A stretch of 64,000 bases of DNA from Zea mays (lineage: Eukaryota; Streptophyta; Magnoliopsida; Poales; Poaceae), in the NCBI RefSeq assembly GCF_902167145.1, contig NC_050098.1, forward strand, positions 135,172,207 to 135,236,206, given 5' to 3'. Shown here one piece after another: positions 1 through 10,822 of the stretch. The notes under the pieces are model-generated. The model saw only the letters and a program-made list of their open reading frames with translations. It did not search any database and was not told the DNA's origin. How positions within the stretch are numbered: the stretch's first letter is position 1; each line of letters opens with the position of its first letter. The position numbers and the translations under genes are program-made.

Positions 1-337
1 AGAAGTGGTCACCCAAGTTTTGTTAATGAAGCACTAGAAGACTAATCAAGGAAGGAATCCATACGGAAGTTCGCAAGAGAAAGGTTTGTGTGTTGGCATC
101 GATGCTTCCTCAATAAGTAGCTGCTAAGCAAAAGCTATAAGCCTGAAGATGATCTTTGAATAGCCAGAATCAGTGTTTGCAATCAGCAACCAGATGCCCC
201 TCAAAGGCCAGATTTTGTTGAAGCTCTATCTCCTCGAAGAGTCTGCAAAGTGAAGATATGTAGCTGAAGTAAAGCTATACCCATAACCCTTCTAAGCCGA
301 ATCTTGAAGACGAGATTCATTTTAAGTGGGGTAGATT
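1..337 (+). mobile_element. Element A: 3' internal end of a chromovirus (partial)
   Basis: This is the last internal stretch of a Ty3/gypsy element whose body lies left of the window. It has no long ORF and is best read as the 3' untranslated region after pol. It ends with a polypurine tract, 'ttttaagtggggtagattt' (319-337), directly before the LTR start 'tgtagcatcc'. Element B shows the same arrangement at 35366-35383, which supports plus-strand orientation and the same clade. No protein domain is visible, so the clade call rests on the tract and on the LTR that follows. Confidence 0.75.
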
Positions 338-798
338 TGTAGCATCCCAAAAATTCAAATCCTAAAATTTTCTCAAACTCACTCTAAATCTAAAATGAAT
401 TTCAAATTTCATTTCAAAATGTTTGTTTGCGAGTTGATATCAGCAAATAAAATATAGTGGTCTATATTCTCTCCAAAATCCTCCTCAAATATCCTACCCA
501 AATATTTTCCCAGTGATGCCCTCTGATTCTTTCTAGAAATAGTGCCCAAATATTTCACCGATATATCTCCAGATATTTTCCTCCTGAGAAATACCTTCAG
601 AATCATTTTTCAAGTCCCTACAAATATTTTCTTCATAACTTTCCTCATGCTCATACGTATACGTATGCCTCCGGTGTCATATGGTGAGCTCTACAAGCTA
701 ATCTCACTTATACAAGACAAATCCATGCTAATCTCCCACTAATCCTCTCATCCTCCCACTAATCCTCTCATCCCTCCCCCTAATCCCCCCACCATGGC

Positions 799-806
799 TA
801 TAAATA
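799..806 (+). promoter_or_regulatory. TATA box 1 of LTR A
   Basis: TATAAATA within 'ggctataaatagaggggc', about 460 bp into the LTR and followed by a C-rich leader. The context is typical of a plant LTR core promoter. Confidence 0.6.
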
Positions 807-920
807 GAGGGGCAAGGGCATCCTCTCATCCCACCCCAAGCCATTTCATGGCAACTCCCTCGCTCCCCCCCACACGCCCACTCCCACTCCACCTCCCACA
901 CAAGCACCCACTAGCACAAG

Positions 921-1190
921 GATCGTTCGGTCGTTCTTCGATCGTTCGTCCCCCTGTTCTTAGTTTGTTTGTTCGTTCGTCCGATCGTTCGTTCGATCGT
1001 TCGATCGTTCGTCCGTCCAAATAATCTTTTTGCTGTCGTTATGCTGCCGAAATTCCGATCGTTCGTTCATAGTTCCTATTCATCGTTCATCGTTCGTTCA
1101 TCGCCACTATTCACCATTCATCGTTCGTTCATACGAACTATTCATCATCACTATTCACCATTACTATTCATCGTTACTATTCATTGATCA
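921..1190 (+). repeat. TTCG/TTCAT-rich simple repeat in LTR A
   Basis: Degenerate short repeats built on 'gttcgttcgatc' and, further right, 'ctattcatc'. They lie in the presumed leader just after the first TATA box. The open frames across this tract (for example 794-1024) are low-complexity and not credible genes. Confidence 0.7.
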
Positions 1191-1302
1191 TCCGATCACC
1201 CCAAATTTCAACTACTCATCCATCATGCTGTCTAGTCCACCTAAGACCAGCCAGACCCATATTCCAGTCATACGAACTCCGGTGACTGTGATTTTCATTC
1301 CA

Positions 1303-1375
1303 GTAGGGAACTTCTCATCTGGTCACCCATCCTAGATTTCTCCAAGTTGAGCACGCTTAACTTTGAAATTCTTTC
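1303..1375 (-). other. 5S rRNA-derived segment (Pol III promoter boxes retained)
   Basis: Read on the minus strand, this block contains 'aagttaagcgtgct' (1363-1350) and, 14 nt later, 'ctaggatgggtgacc' (1335-1321). These match the A-box region and the C-box of plant 5S rRNA, where the spacing is 15 nt. The flanks keep weaker likeness, for example 'gagaagttcc' after the C-box. The rest of 5S is lost, so this is not a functional 5S gene. 5S-derived sequence in LTRs is known from Cassandra TRIMs. Here it sits reversed inside a large gypsy LTR. Confidence 0.75.
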
Positions 1376-1951
1376 AAGCCAGACTTCCAAAAAGAAAGGC
1401 AAACCAAGTTTGTATGGATACGTCTTCAATCCTATAAAACCTGGCCCAAGATACCACAACCCACTCGGACCAAAATACCACAACATTCCAGCTATTTGGG
1501 TCCCGCCTCACTGCTGTCTGATGTGACACAGTAGGTAGGAACAGTTTCCACCAACATAAACCTCTGCCCAAGAAAAGCCCAAAAATAATTCCTCGCACCC
1601 CGCTCAAAAATACATTTGTATTTTTGATTTTCCAAATATCTCTAAATATTCAAATTCTAGAATATTCCAAGAATATTCCTTTCCTTTTCTTTTTCTCCCT
1701 ATGATTATAAAATCCAAAACTCCTCCATCCAAACTCAGATTTCAGTCATTCTTGTTTCTAAAATTCTTGTCAAACTATTCCCTATCCAACCATGTCATCC
1801 CTTAAGCATGGTTCATATTCCAGAAAACTCCCAAAATACTCTTGTCCCATATTCTACCTATAACTCTCCTGTTCATATTAAGTCAGACGATTCATTCGTC
1901 ACTATTCTCACCAACAGTGAACTTCACTGTGCTACACCACATACACCCAGC

Positions 1952-1959
1952 TATAAATA
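1952..1959 (+). promoter_or_regulatory. TATA box 2 of LTR A
   Basis: A second TATAAATA within 'agctataaatacacccagc', about 1150 bp downstream of the first and again followed by a CT-rich leader. Two core promoters in one LTR may mean that one arrived with inserted sequence. Neither is shown to be active. Confidence 0.5.
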
Positions 1960-2968
1960 CACCCAGCTACCCTCTCCCACTCCACACACTCAACACCCTC
2001 AGCCAAGGCAAACACCCCACCCACTCAGTTACTCCGCTCTGCCGGCTACACGCATAGTGTCGCTTCGTCTCCAGTCCACCCTCCTGGTAAGCACCTTCGC
2101 TCCACCACCAACAGTATCTCAACACCACATGACACAAGATTCTACTCAAGACTCTATCCATCCATATATCGCTATTCTGACCACTATACTAAATATTTGT
2201 TGGTATACTTGTTGGTTTGTATGTTTGCTTGTTCATGTTGCATAGTTATCGGAGCGTTCGTGCCGTCTCGTGGAGGCCAAATCTGCAAGTCTACGCCAGG
2301 CAGTGGAGCTAGAAGCCAGTTCCGTGAGCTCCTCTTCCCCCTTCGCCGGATAAGCACGACAAGCTCACTGGATCCTTTGATGCATAAATTACCTATGTTT
2401 TTTAACCACAACCCTCAGCCTGTTATTTTATGCATGATATGATTTTGAGACAAGTTATTATGGCCACCCAGTCGCTTGCTGCAATCAATCCCTGATATAT
2501 TTGTTACAAATGATTTGAGGAAAGGTGTGAGTTTTCAAAAGAAAATTCTTTTCAAAATGTGTATGATGAAGGGTTTTCACCCTTAACACCTTTGAGTAGG
2601 GATGATCAGGGACTCCCTGGTTTAGGGGAGGGCCTAAGGTGATGGCTTAGCTGGTTTAGGTGTGAGCAGAAGGATTGTCCCCTCACATAAGGACCGGTTT
2701 GTCATCCTTCACTACCTGTACTCATGATAAGTACAACCACTCGAGACTGTGTGGGCAGTCACTCAATCTGAACTCGTACGGTCCAACCCCAGGGTTATGA
2801 AGGCTGGGGAGCACCGGGAGGATAAGGAGGGGGAATGTTTTGTCCGGTTTGGACATGGCGGTGGCCTGACTCCTTCCGGTATAACCGTTAAGGTTAGGAC
2901 GTGCGAGGAAAGAAAGAGATTCAGCATTCGGGTCTCACGACGGTGAGATCGCAGAAACCAGACTAGTG

Positions 2969-3042
2969 GGTAAAGTGTACACCTCTGCGCAGAGTTTGAA
3001 AACCTATTCGAATAGTCCGTGTCCACAGGAATGGACGAGTCT
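2969..3042 (+). other. Hairpin-rich conserved block in LTR A
   Basis: Three inverted repeats follow each other: CTCTGCGCAGAG (2983-2994), CTATTCGAATAG (3004-3015), and a stem pairing gtcca with tggac (3020-3036). The LTRs of B (28403-28456) and F (19414-19465) have the same order and spacing with different stem sequences. The conservation of pairing rather than sequence suggests an RNA element. Its function is unknown. Confidence 0.55.
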
Positions 3043-5805
3043 GGTATGGTATGGCAATTAATGTTTTATTTTCAAAAAAGGGTGCGTTTGAGAAAAATGG
3101 TTTTTAAAAGGTCCGGCGGTTGAGCCGTGAGCTATGGTGGACGGGAAGTCCAGTAGCTGTTTTTGAAAATGAAAACAAGTGGGAAACTGCTGAGATACCT
3201 AGATGGTTTAGTCCAGGGGATTTTGTTCTATATTGAAAAACTTCCTGCTCCTTTGGGAGAGGATGTGCTTTGCAAGATACAAAATGTTTTACAAAACAAC
3301 CCTGCATAAAATATTGCCGTTTCTGCAAAATATCCTAAGCTCCAGATATTCCATGCATTATATCTGATTTCCCCATTCCGCGGGTGAAGGTGGGCTGCTG
3401 AGTACGTTTGTACTCACCCTTGCTTATTTGTTGTTTTTCAGAAAAAGGAGATCGGGTAAGAGTTACGACTGTTCCCAACCTTGCCTGTGGCTGTTGGACC
3501 GCTGATTTGCTTCGCTGCGTATATCGGGCTGCTTCAGCCCCACTCTGATGATATGTCCCGAGTTGTGGACCAACTCTTAAAGTTGATCGCCACCTATATA
3601 GGTTTGTCTCGTTTAAGCAGATCTGGAATCATCTGTTGTATAAATGTGTTTACTAGCCTCCTGGGACTAGTAATTGTATCTCATTTGAGTCCCAAAGGTT
3701 TAGGGCGCTTCAATTATCTACTACGACAGCGACGCCTCCTCCTCTTCACCAAGGGATGATGACGACGAAGACTCTTTGTCGAAAAAACGGTTAATCAAAA
3801 CTATTCTTTTGATTATTCTCGCATCCCTTACAATTTGAATGCCCATTTACTATCTATTTCTCTTAGAAAACCCCCACACTTTGATGGAGAGGATTATTCA
3901 TTTTGGAGTCATAAAATACGTAGTCACTTATTCTCCCTCCATCCTAGTATTTGGGAATTTGTTGAAAATGGAATGCATTTCGATAGCACTGATAATCCTG
4001 TATTCATAAATGAGCAAATACATAAAAATGCCCAAGCCACTACTGTTTTGCTAGCATCTCTATGCAGGGATGAATACAACAAAGTGAGCGGCTTGGACAA
4101 TGCCAAGCAAATATGGGATACCCTCAAGATCTCTCACGAGGGTAATGACGCCACCATGATCACCAAGATGGAACTGGTGGAAGGCGTGCTGGGGAGATTC
4201 ACCATGATAAGGGGAGAAGAGCCAACTCAAACGTACAACAGGCTCAAGACCCTTGTCAACAAAATTCAAAGCTATGGGAGCACAAGATGGACAGATCATG
4301 ACGTCGTCCGACTCATGCTAAGGTCATTTACTGTTATTGATCCTCATCTTGTAAACCTTATTCATGAGAACCCCAGGTACACCAAGATGACGCCCGAGGA
4401 AATCCTCGAAAAATTCGTGAGCGGGCGCATGATGGTGAAAGAAGCGAGGTATGTGGACGATGCCTTAAACAGACCACTTCCTCTACACGAGCCGCAACAT
4501 GTTGCTCTCAAAGCAACCAGCAGCAAGGAGGCGCTACCTAACAAGGTAGCACAAGTGGAGGCTGTCGGGCTCAACGAGGATGAAATGACGCTCATCATCA
4601 AGCGATTCAAGACCGCGTTGAAAGGACACAAGGAGTACCCTAACAAGAACAAATCAAGGGGAAAGCGCTCCTGCTTCAAATGTGGTAAGTCTGGTCATTT
4701 CATAGCACAATGTCCCGATAATAACAATGACTAGGCACAAGATAAGTATGGAAAGAAGGAAAGGAAGAAAAACTATAGGAAGACGAAGGCCGAGGCGCAC
4801 ATTGGAAAAGAGTGGGACTCGGAATGTTTTTCATCCGACTCCGATGATGAAGGACTAGCTGCCTCGGCCTTCAACAAGTCTTCTCTCTTCCCCAACGAAT
4901 GACACACGTGCCTCATGGCTAAGGAGAAGAAGGTACGAGATACACCTAAGTACACTTCTTCTAGTGATGAGGAATTTTCTGGTGATGAAATAGATTATAG
5001 TGATCTTTTTAATGGATTAGATAGAGCTAAGGTAGACAAGATAAATGAAATGATTGATGCTCTTAATGAAAAAGACAAGCTACTAGAAAAACAAGAAGAT
5101 ATTCTCTATGAGGAACATGATAAGTTTATTAGTGTTCAAAAATCTCTTGCTCTAGAAGTTAAGAAAAATGAACTATTGTCTTCTGAATTGTCTACCGTTC
5201 ATGATTCTATTTCTAGTCTAAAAGATTTGAATGCCGATTTAAATATTAAGCAAGAAAAAGTTAATGTGGCTAGTTCATGTGTAGAGCATGTTGTAATCTG
5301 CAATGGGTGTAAAGATTTTGATATTGATGCCTGTAATGAACATGCCTCTACTATTCTTAAATTAAACAATGATTTTGCAAGTCTTAATCCTCAACTTAAT
5401 ACTTGCCAGGACAACTATGAGAAACTAAAATTTGCTAGGGATGCCTACACCATTGGTAGACACCCCTCAATTAAGGATGGACTTGGTTTCCAAAAGGAGA
5501 CCAAGAACTTTACAAGCCATAGAACTTCCAATCTCAACAAGGAGAAAGGGAAGGCTCCTATGGCTAGTAGTTCTCAAAAGAACCATGCCTATCGATATAA
5601 GAAAGTTCCCAATGTTACTCATCATGATAAGTGGCATAATCGTTCTGTTTTTCCTGTGTATCATGATGATGTATTTAGTTCTCATGCCATGTTTGCAACT
5701 AGCTCTTCTTATGCTCATGGTAGAAATAGGCATAGGCGCAATCATGCTGTTTCACATGCGCCTAGGAAAGTATCCACTGGTCCAAAAGCTATTCATCATG
5801 CATGT

Positions 5806-6477
5806 TGTTGGGGACTTGTTCTCAAATGCTAAGAGTTAAGAACAAGGCAACACAAAAAATGTTAAACGTTAAAGTCCTTCGTCCTTCGAAGCATTATTTC
5901 ACTTGGGATATAATGATTTTCGGACGAAGGTTATGAAGGACATACCTTCATAAACATTACATATCATAATGAAGAAGGAATTACATGGAATATAAAAGAT
6001 AACATAAACAATTATGTATTATTATCAACTCATTTCTATTTTATTGCTATGGAAAAATAGAAATGATATCGGGTTACAAATGTACCTTTGACTTGAAAGA
6101 AGGTAAAAGTACAAGCGTGACGCAAAAGCAAGTGCCAAGTCAGCGTGAACAGTACAGAGTTACTGTTCATCTATTTATAGGCACGGGACGCAACCCATGT
6201 AAAATTACACCTATGCCTTTTACATCTGCTAATAACTCTATAATAATTCATCGAGGTCTGAATAGCCTTTTCATCTTTAAGTCGGTTTCCCTTTCCGCTA
6301 TCATGCCGAAGCTCTTCTACACACAGCTTCGGCTCCGCGCCATCCTTCGTACCCCTTCTGTGTTTCTTCATGTTGTGGTTTTAACTCATGTCCGAAGATA
6401 CCTGTTCACACATTGTACTCCAGAAACATTGTTAAATCATGTTTTTGAGGACCTTCGGAAGCCGAAGGCCCCCAACA
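5806..6477 (-). repeat. Z 3' LTR (element sense)
   Basis: 672 bp, plus-strand ends 'tgttggggacttgttctc' and 'gaaggcccccaaca'. Read on the minus strand it holds a TATA box, CTATAAATAG (6180-6171). The plus-strand ORF 6063-6497 is inside the LTR and spurious. Confidence 0.9.
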
Positions 6478-6632
6478 GTAGCCCCTCGCAATATTAATTT
6501 GTTAGAATGATAAATTCAGATTGCGATATGGATGAAGGCCCCGAGCCGAAGGTCCGAAAAAACACCTTCCCTTTGCTAGAATAGCAACAGCCACTGACAA
6601 GCGGGACCCTTCAGTTTTCGACGTACTCGGCA

Positions 6633-6640
6633 TATAAATA
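6633..6640 (+). promoter_or_regulatory. TATA box of the Z antisense gene
   Basis: TATAAATA within 'cggcatataaataagagcac', inside Z but outside its LTR, 150 bp upstream of the likely first ATG of the plus-strand gene. E has TATATAAA in the matching place on its minus strand (54353-54346). This suggests a dedicated promoter for the antisense gene. Confidence 0.6.
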
Positions 6641-6782
6641 AGAGCACATCGCGGATTCATTTGACACACTCCCTTGCCATCTGCTTTTGCTTGCCCAATT
6701 TTTAGCCCTTGCACACCAACACTTTCTTGGCTTTGAGTTTTTAAGCTTCATATTCGAGAGCAGTTTTTCAGCACCTCCAAAG

Positions 6783-9700
6783 ATGTCTCAAGATAAAAAG
6801 CTGTTGCTGAAGCGAAACTGAGCCTTTCTGAAGAGAAGAATCTTGGTTTTCTTGAATTAATGGCAAAGACAAATACAGAGAAGATTACCAAGGAGATTTT
6901 GGAAGGCTTGTCTGAAGATACTGGTGATAGCGACAGTTTTGATGTGGAAAGTGGTGGAGAAGACTCCGAAGATCGTCCCTGGCGACCAAGTCATACAGTT
7001 TTTGGAAAATCAACTATTAAACAGAGTCATCTTGATAATATGAGGGGAAGATATTTTTGGGACATGTCTATTGTAAGGGCTGATGACGGAGAGAGGACTG
7101 TGCCTACTCCTGAAGAGAATGAAGTTGTAATCTTCAGAAGCTTTTTTAAGGCTGGGCTTCGGTTTCCATTAAGCAAATTTGTGGTTGAGGTTTTAAAGAT
7201 TTATCAAGTCTACCTACATCAAATTACGCCCGAAGCAATCATAAGAATGAGAATCTTTGTCTGGGCCGTGAGGAGCCAGGGCTTGGAGCCAAATGCAAAA
7301 AGCTTTTGTAATTTACATGAGCTAGTATATGAGACGAAACCCTGGGGTAAAGAGCAATATCATAACAACTTTGGCTGTTATATCTTCGGTGCCCGCTCTG
7401 GGTCAAGCTGTCCCGTGCCAACTTTTCGGAAGAGATGGCCCGGGGAATGGATGAAGGAATGGTTCTATGTGAAAAACGATTTGAAGGCACGAGAAGATAT
7501 TAAAGATATCATCATGCGCCCTATCTGGCAGCGTTTCGGACTCCGGAAACCGAAGGTGGAAATGGATGAAGCATCCGAAGAATGCCAGAGGGCCTTCGGC
7601 GTAGTCTGCTCTTTCATCGGGACAAGAGATTTAGTTCAAGAGCACGTGGCCTACAGGATATGGCCATTGGTAGCTAACTGGGAAATGTCGAAGGAAACCA
7701 TCAGCAACCCACACGAAGGTGGTCTGGTTCGACTAAAATATACCTTCAGGTTCGTAGACCAATTTATCGAGCCAGACGACGATTGGTTGAAATGCGTTGA
7801 AGCTACAAGTGATGAAGTGCTCGGACCGTACTCAAAGGCAGAAGATATTGCACTATCAGCGGCCTTTGGAGGCTGGAAAAAGAAGAGGCTGAACAGAGTT
7901 TTCGATGCTATCAGATTTGTCTATCCTGTCTACCGTTACCCAATACGGGGTCAAAAAAGAAAAGGTACAACTTCTGTGAAGGAAGTTGCTTCGGCCGCTC
8001 CTAGTGAGCCAACGCCGAAGAGAAAAAAGATGAAGGTTCTTACGCATCGGCCACGCTATATTGAGCCGGCCACGGTGCCCGAGTTTGTCGGCGAGGCTTC
8101 TTCGGCTACTGAAGCCAAAAAAACCTATACCTGCGCAGAAAGCTGAAGAGCTGTCTGCAACACCGAAGGCTGAAAAAACTGAAGAGTCGAAAGCTGAAGG
8201 GACAAAAATATCAGAAATTTTAAGCCCTTCGGTAGAAGTTGGAGTGCCACAAGCTCAGAAGGGTCCGGCTGTGACCCCCAAAAGGAAGAGGATGGTTAAT
8301 GTTTTGGATGTACTGAAGACAATAAAGTCTTCAAGCTCTACGCCAAAAAAAGTTGTCGAAGCTCAAAAAACACAAATTGAAACAACAGCCTTTGGAGGCG
8401 ACTACAAAGCACCAGGCTGAAATCAAAACTGGACCTTCAGAGTTTGCCAAAGAAAAATCCTTGGAAACCGAAGGAGAAAGTAGAAAGGAAACTTTAAAGC
8501 AAATTATGTCTGAAAAAACTCTTTCTTCAACTCCCAAAGCACCTTCCAAATTGCCTGATTATATTATGCGACATGCTTCGGGCAAAATACTATCTGAAGA
8601 AGAAAAACGAGAAGCTCATCATTACGCCCAGAAATTAAAATATCTGAAAGGAGCGTTGATATTCAATGGCAGTGGAGAAGAAGACTTCTTGTACTGTCTC
8701 CCAGACAGCAAGGAGATCTCTGTCTACCGGGAGATGGCACGAAGCTTTGGATTCCCAACTCTAGAAGATGGGCTTTCAGTTTTGTCAAAAGATGAATTGG
8801 CCGACAACTTAGCATATAACAGCTTAAAGGTGAGAAAATACACTTTTTGCGTGATTATAAATTCGTGTGTTTATTTATTAATATCACATTCCTTTTGCAG
8901 GCCCTTATTCTCAGCAATGCCCTTAGAGCACAAAAAGTGCTGAAGATGAAGGGTGCACCATGGCTTTAAACAACCTTCGTTCCGAAGTAATTGAGCTAAG
9001 GAACGAAGGTCTTGAGAAAGATAAAATATTAAATTCATTGGTGAATAAAATAAAAGAAGACGAGGCTGCTTCCAAAGCCCAAGCTGAGGCCCAGAAGCGC
9101 GAAATTGAGGATCTTCGGAAACAGCTAGCCGAAGCTAAAGAAAAATGCACAGTTGTAGAAGCTAAACGAGAAATTAGTGAATAATGGACAAATCATTTAG
9201 AGAAAACGTTGAAGAACTTCGTGCATCCAAGGAAAGGTGTTATGAAAAGTCTATAGAGTGTGTTAAGAGAATAAAAACTAGCTTCGCCAATGTTGGCGCA
9301 CTCTCTAACGAAGACAACTTCGTAAGAGGTGATCTTGAAGGCCCAATTGATTGGATCAACAACGAAGCTGAAGCTTTTGAGGAAATTCTAAGTGGTCGCG
9401 GGGATATCTGCGCTTTCTCAGGTGCCCGAGGAATCGTGGCTATTTTGGAGAAATCAGGCTACGATCATGTGAAAACTTTGGCTCAAGCCGAAGCTACTTT
9501 AAGTATTGAAGATACAAAAGACCCTTCGACCGAAGCCAGCTTAGTGGGCGGAGAATTCTTTACTGACATCTGGGAGAATGGTGGCCGAAAGATGGCGCAC
9601 GAGATAATAAAAAAGAGTGAAAAAGATTCTCATGATGCAAAAGAAACGATGAAGGCAGCTGAAAAAACTGCGGAACTAGAAAGGAGGATAGGTATTGCTT

Positions 9701-9918
9701 AATAACTTCTAACTTTATGTTTTATTTTTGCGACTTCGAACTTATTTACGTTTTCTATCGCAACTGAGCTATCTCCTTCCCCAGAGCCCTTCGAGCCAAC
9801 GGCCGACCCAGAAGCAAAGAGAGAAGAAGAAATCACTAAAATGGCCGAAGCTATTTTAGATGAAGCTGTTTCTCGACTGTTGAACGAAGCTGCGGAAGCA
9901 GTTTTGAAAGAAGAATAG
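6783..9918 (+). pseudogene. Z antisense gene: 'putative gypsy type transposon' (Transposase_28-like) protein, three exons, frameshifted
   Basis: The function of this family is unknown. The conserved N-terminal domain has 'FFKAGLRFPLSKF', 'ITPEAIIRMRIFVW' and a 'NNFGCY' motif (about 7130-7400). It is followed by a Lys/Glu-rich linker, a second conserved block (8560-8829) and a coiled coil (about 8960-9240). Intron 1 is 8830-8900 (GTGAG...TTTTGCAG, phase 0). Intron 2 is probably 9692-9784 (GTATT...CCCCAG), because splicing gives an open frame to the stop at 9916-9918. The original start is probably ATG 6783, with a one-base loss in an A run before 6800, since the lost frame joins that of ATG 6860. 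Further frameshifts occur at A runs near 8125 and 8350, near 8955, and at 9182. The homologue in E (54160-51259) has the same exon plan. Confidence 0.8.
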
Positions 9919-10822
9919 TTGTTATTGTAAAAACATTTGGAATGTAATATTTGTTGAACAAAGTGTGTAATATTTTTATAATTTTGAATGTAATATATAA
10001 GTTGCTTGTAACTTAATTCTTTACGATGCATGAAACTTTACATACATACCGTTTTTGAGCCTTCGGCGAAAAAAACACCTTCCCTTCTTTTCATGCTTCG
10101 TGAAGAATATCCATATTTCATAAAAACATCCAATCGTCGTAAAATCAGTAAGTAATAGATCTTTTCATTTTAGAGTTTAACGAAGATATGCTTCTTCAAT
10201 AATTATTTTGTGCCTTGGCACTGCTTCTTCGAGACAATCTCCGAAGATCAACATTGAACCCCCTTCTTGCGTTATTGATGCAATATGATGTATGATGTTA
10301 TGCTATGCAAATGATGTGATGATGTGATGTTATGCAAAATGATATTTGTGCCGAAGATCAACGCTGACTTTTCGCTGCAAGCCTCCCTTAGGAGCTTCTT
10401 CGCCTTCTATTTCGGCGGTATCAGCGTTTATTTTTCGCTGTAAGCCTCCCTTAGGAGCTTCTTCTCCTTCTACTTCGGCGGTATCAGCGTTTATTTTTCG
10501 CTGTAAGCCTCCCTTAGGAGCTTCTTCGCCTTCTACTTCGGCGGTATCAGCGTTTATTTTTCACTGTAAGCTCTGCATTCCCTTTGGAACGACTTTTGAG
10601 CAGAAAACTTACGCTGTGCTCCCTTAGGAATGACTTTTTGTTGCTTCGGGAAACTTACACTGCGTTCCTTAGAACGACTTTTTGTTATTTCAGAGGTTCT
10701 CCTTGTAACCATGAGTTCTTATGCTTCGGCAACTCCGTTATTCTGTGGAGAAAGTATATTTTTACTATGGCAAAAACGAAGCTATTACAAGAAATTGAAA
10801 ATGACAAAAAACACTTAGGCTT
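9919..10822 (+). other. Z spacer between convergent gag and antisense gene
   Basis: Non-coding. It holds AT-rich sequence after the antisense stop, ATGATG-type repeats (10270-10350), then tandem 63-bp repeats. The 3' ends of gag (minus strand) and the antisense gene (plus strand) face each other here, so it is a plausible site of transcript ends. Confidence 0.65.
10381..10569 (+). repeat. 63-bp tandem repeat in Z
   Basis: 'gcctcccttaggagcttctt' starts at 10381, 10444 and 10507, giving three units of 63 bp, with a degenerate fourth before 10381. E carries the same unit in reverse orientation with the same 63-bp spacing (50681 and 50744), so the array predates the split of the two elements. 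Confidence 0.85.

Larger units (their letters stand above)
338..3712 (+). repeat. 3' LTR of element A (Tekay-like chromovirus)
   Basis: The LTR runs from 'tgtagcatcc' after the polypurine tract to 'gggcgcttca', where the copia gag sequence of C1 begins. At 3375 bp it has the size of Tekay-clade LTRs. It holds two TATA boxes, a TTCG-rich simple repeat, a 5S rRNA-derived block on the minus strand, and near 2980-3040 the same series of hairpins found in the LTRs of B and F. A partner LTR and the left TSD lie outside the window, so a solo LTR is excluded only by the internal sequence at 1-337. The small ORFs inside are chance. Confidence 0.8.

Noticed and set aside
1303..1375. A functional 5S rRNA gene
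   Set aside because: Only the promoter-box regions are kept, and the rest of the 120-nt RNA is unrecognisable.
1808..2245. 145-aa ORF in LTR A
   Set aside because: Thr/Pro/His-rich low-complexity translation of the CT-rich leader after the second TATA box. No domain.
3835..4734. An independent gene starting at 3835
   Set aside because: The frame extends upstream without an ATG there and is interior C1 gag. The true start lies beyond element A.
6063..6497. 144-aa plus-strand ORF, repeated at 12738-13316
   Set aside because: It lies in Z's LTR against the element's sense. The longer second copy merely runs on into C1 gag sequence.
10381..10569. CRISPR-like array
   Set aside because: Direct head-to-tail 63-bp tandem repeats without unique spacers, inside a plant retrotransposon.
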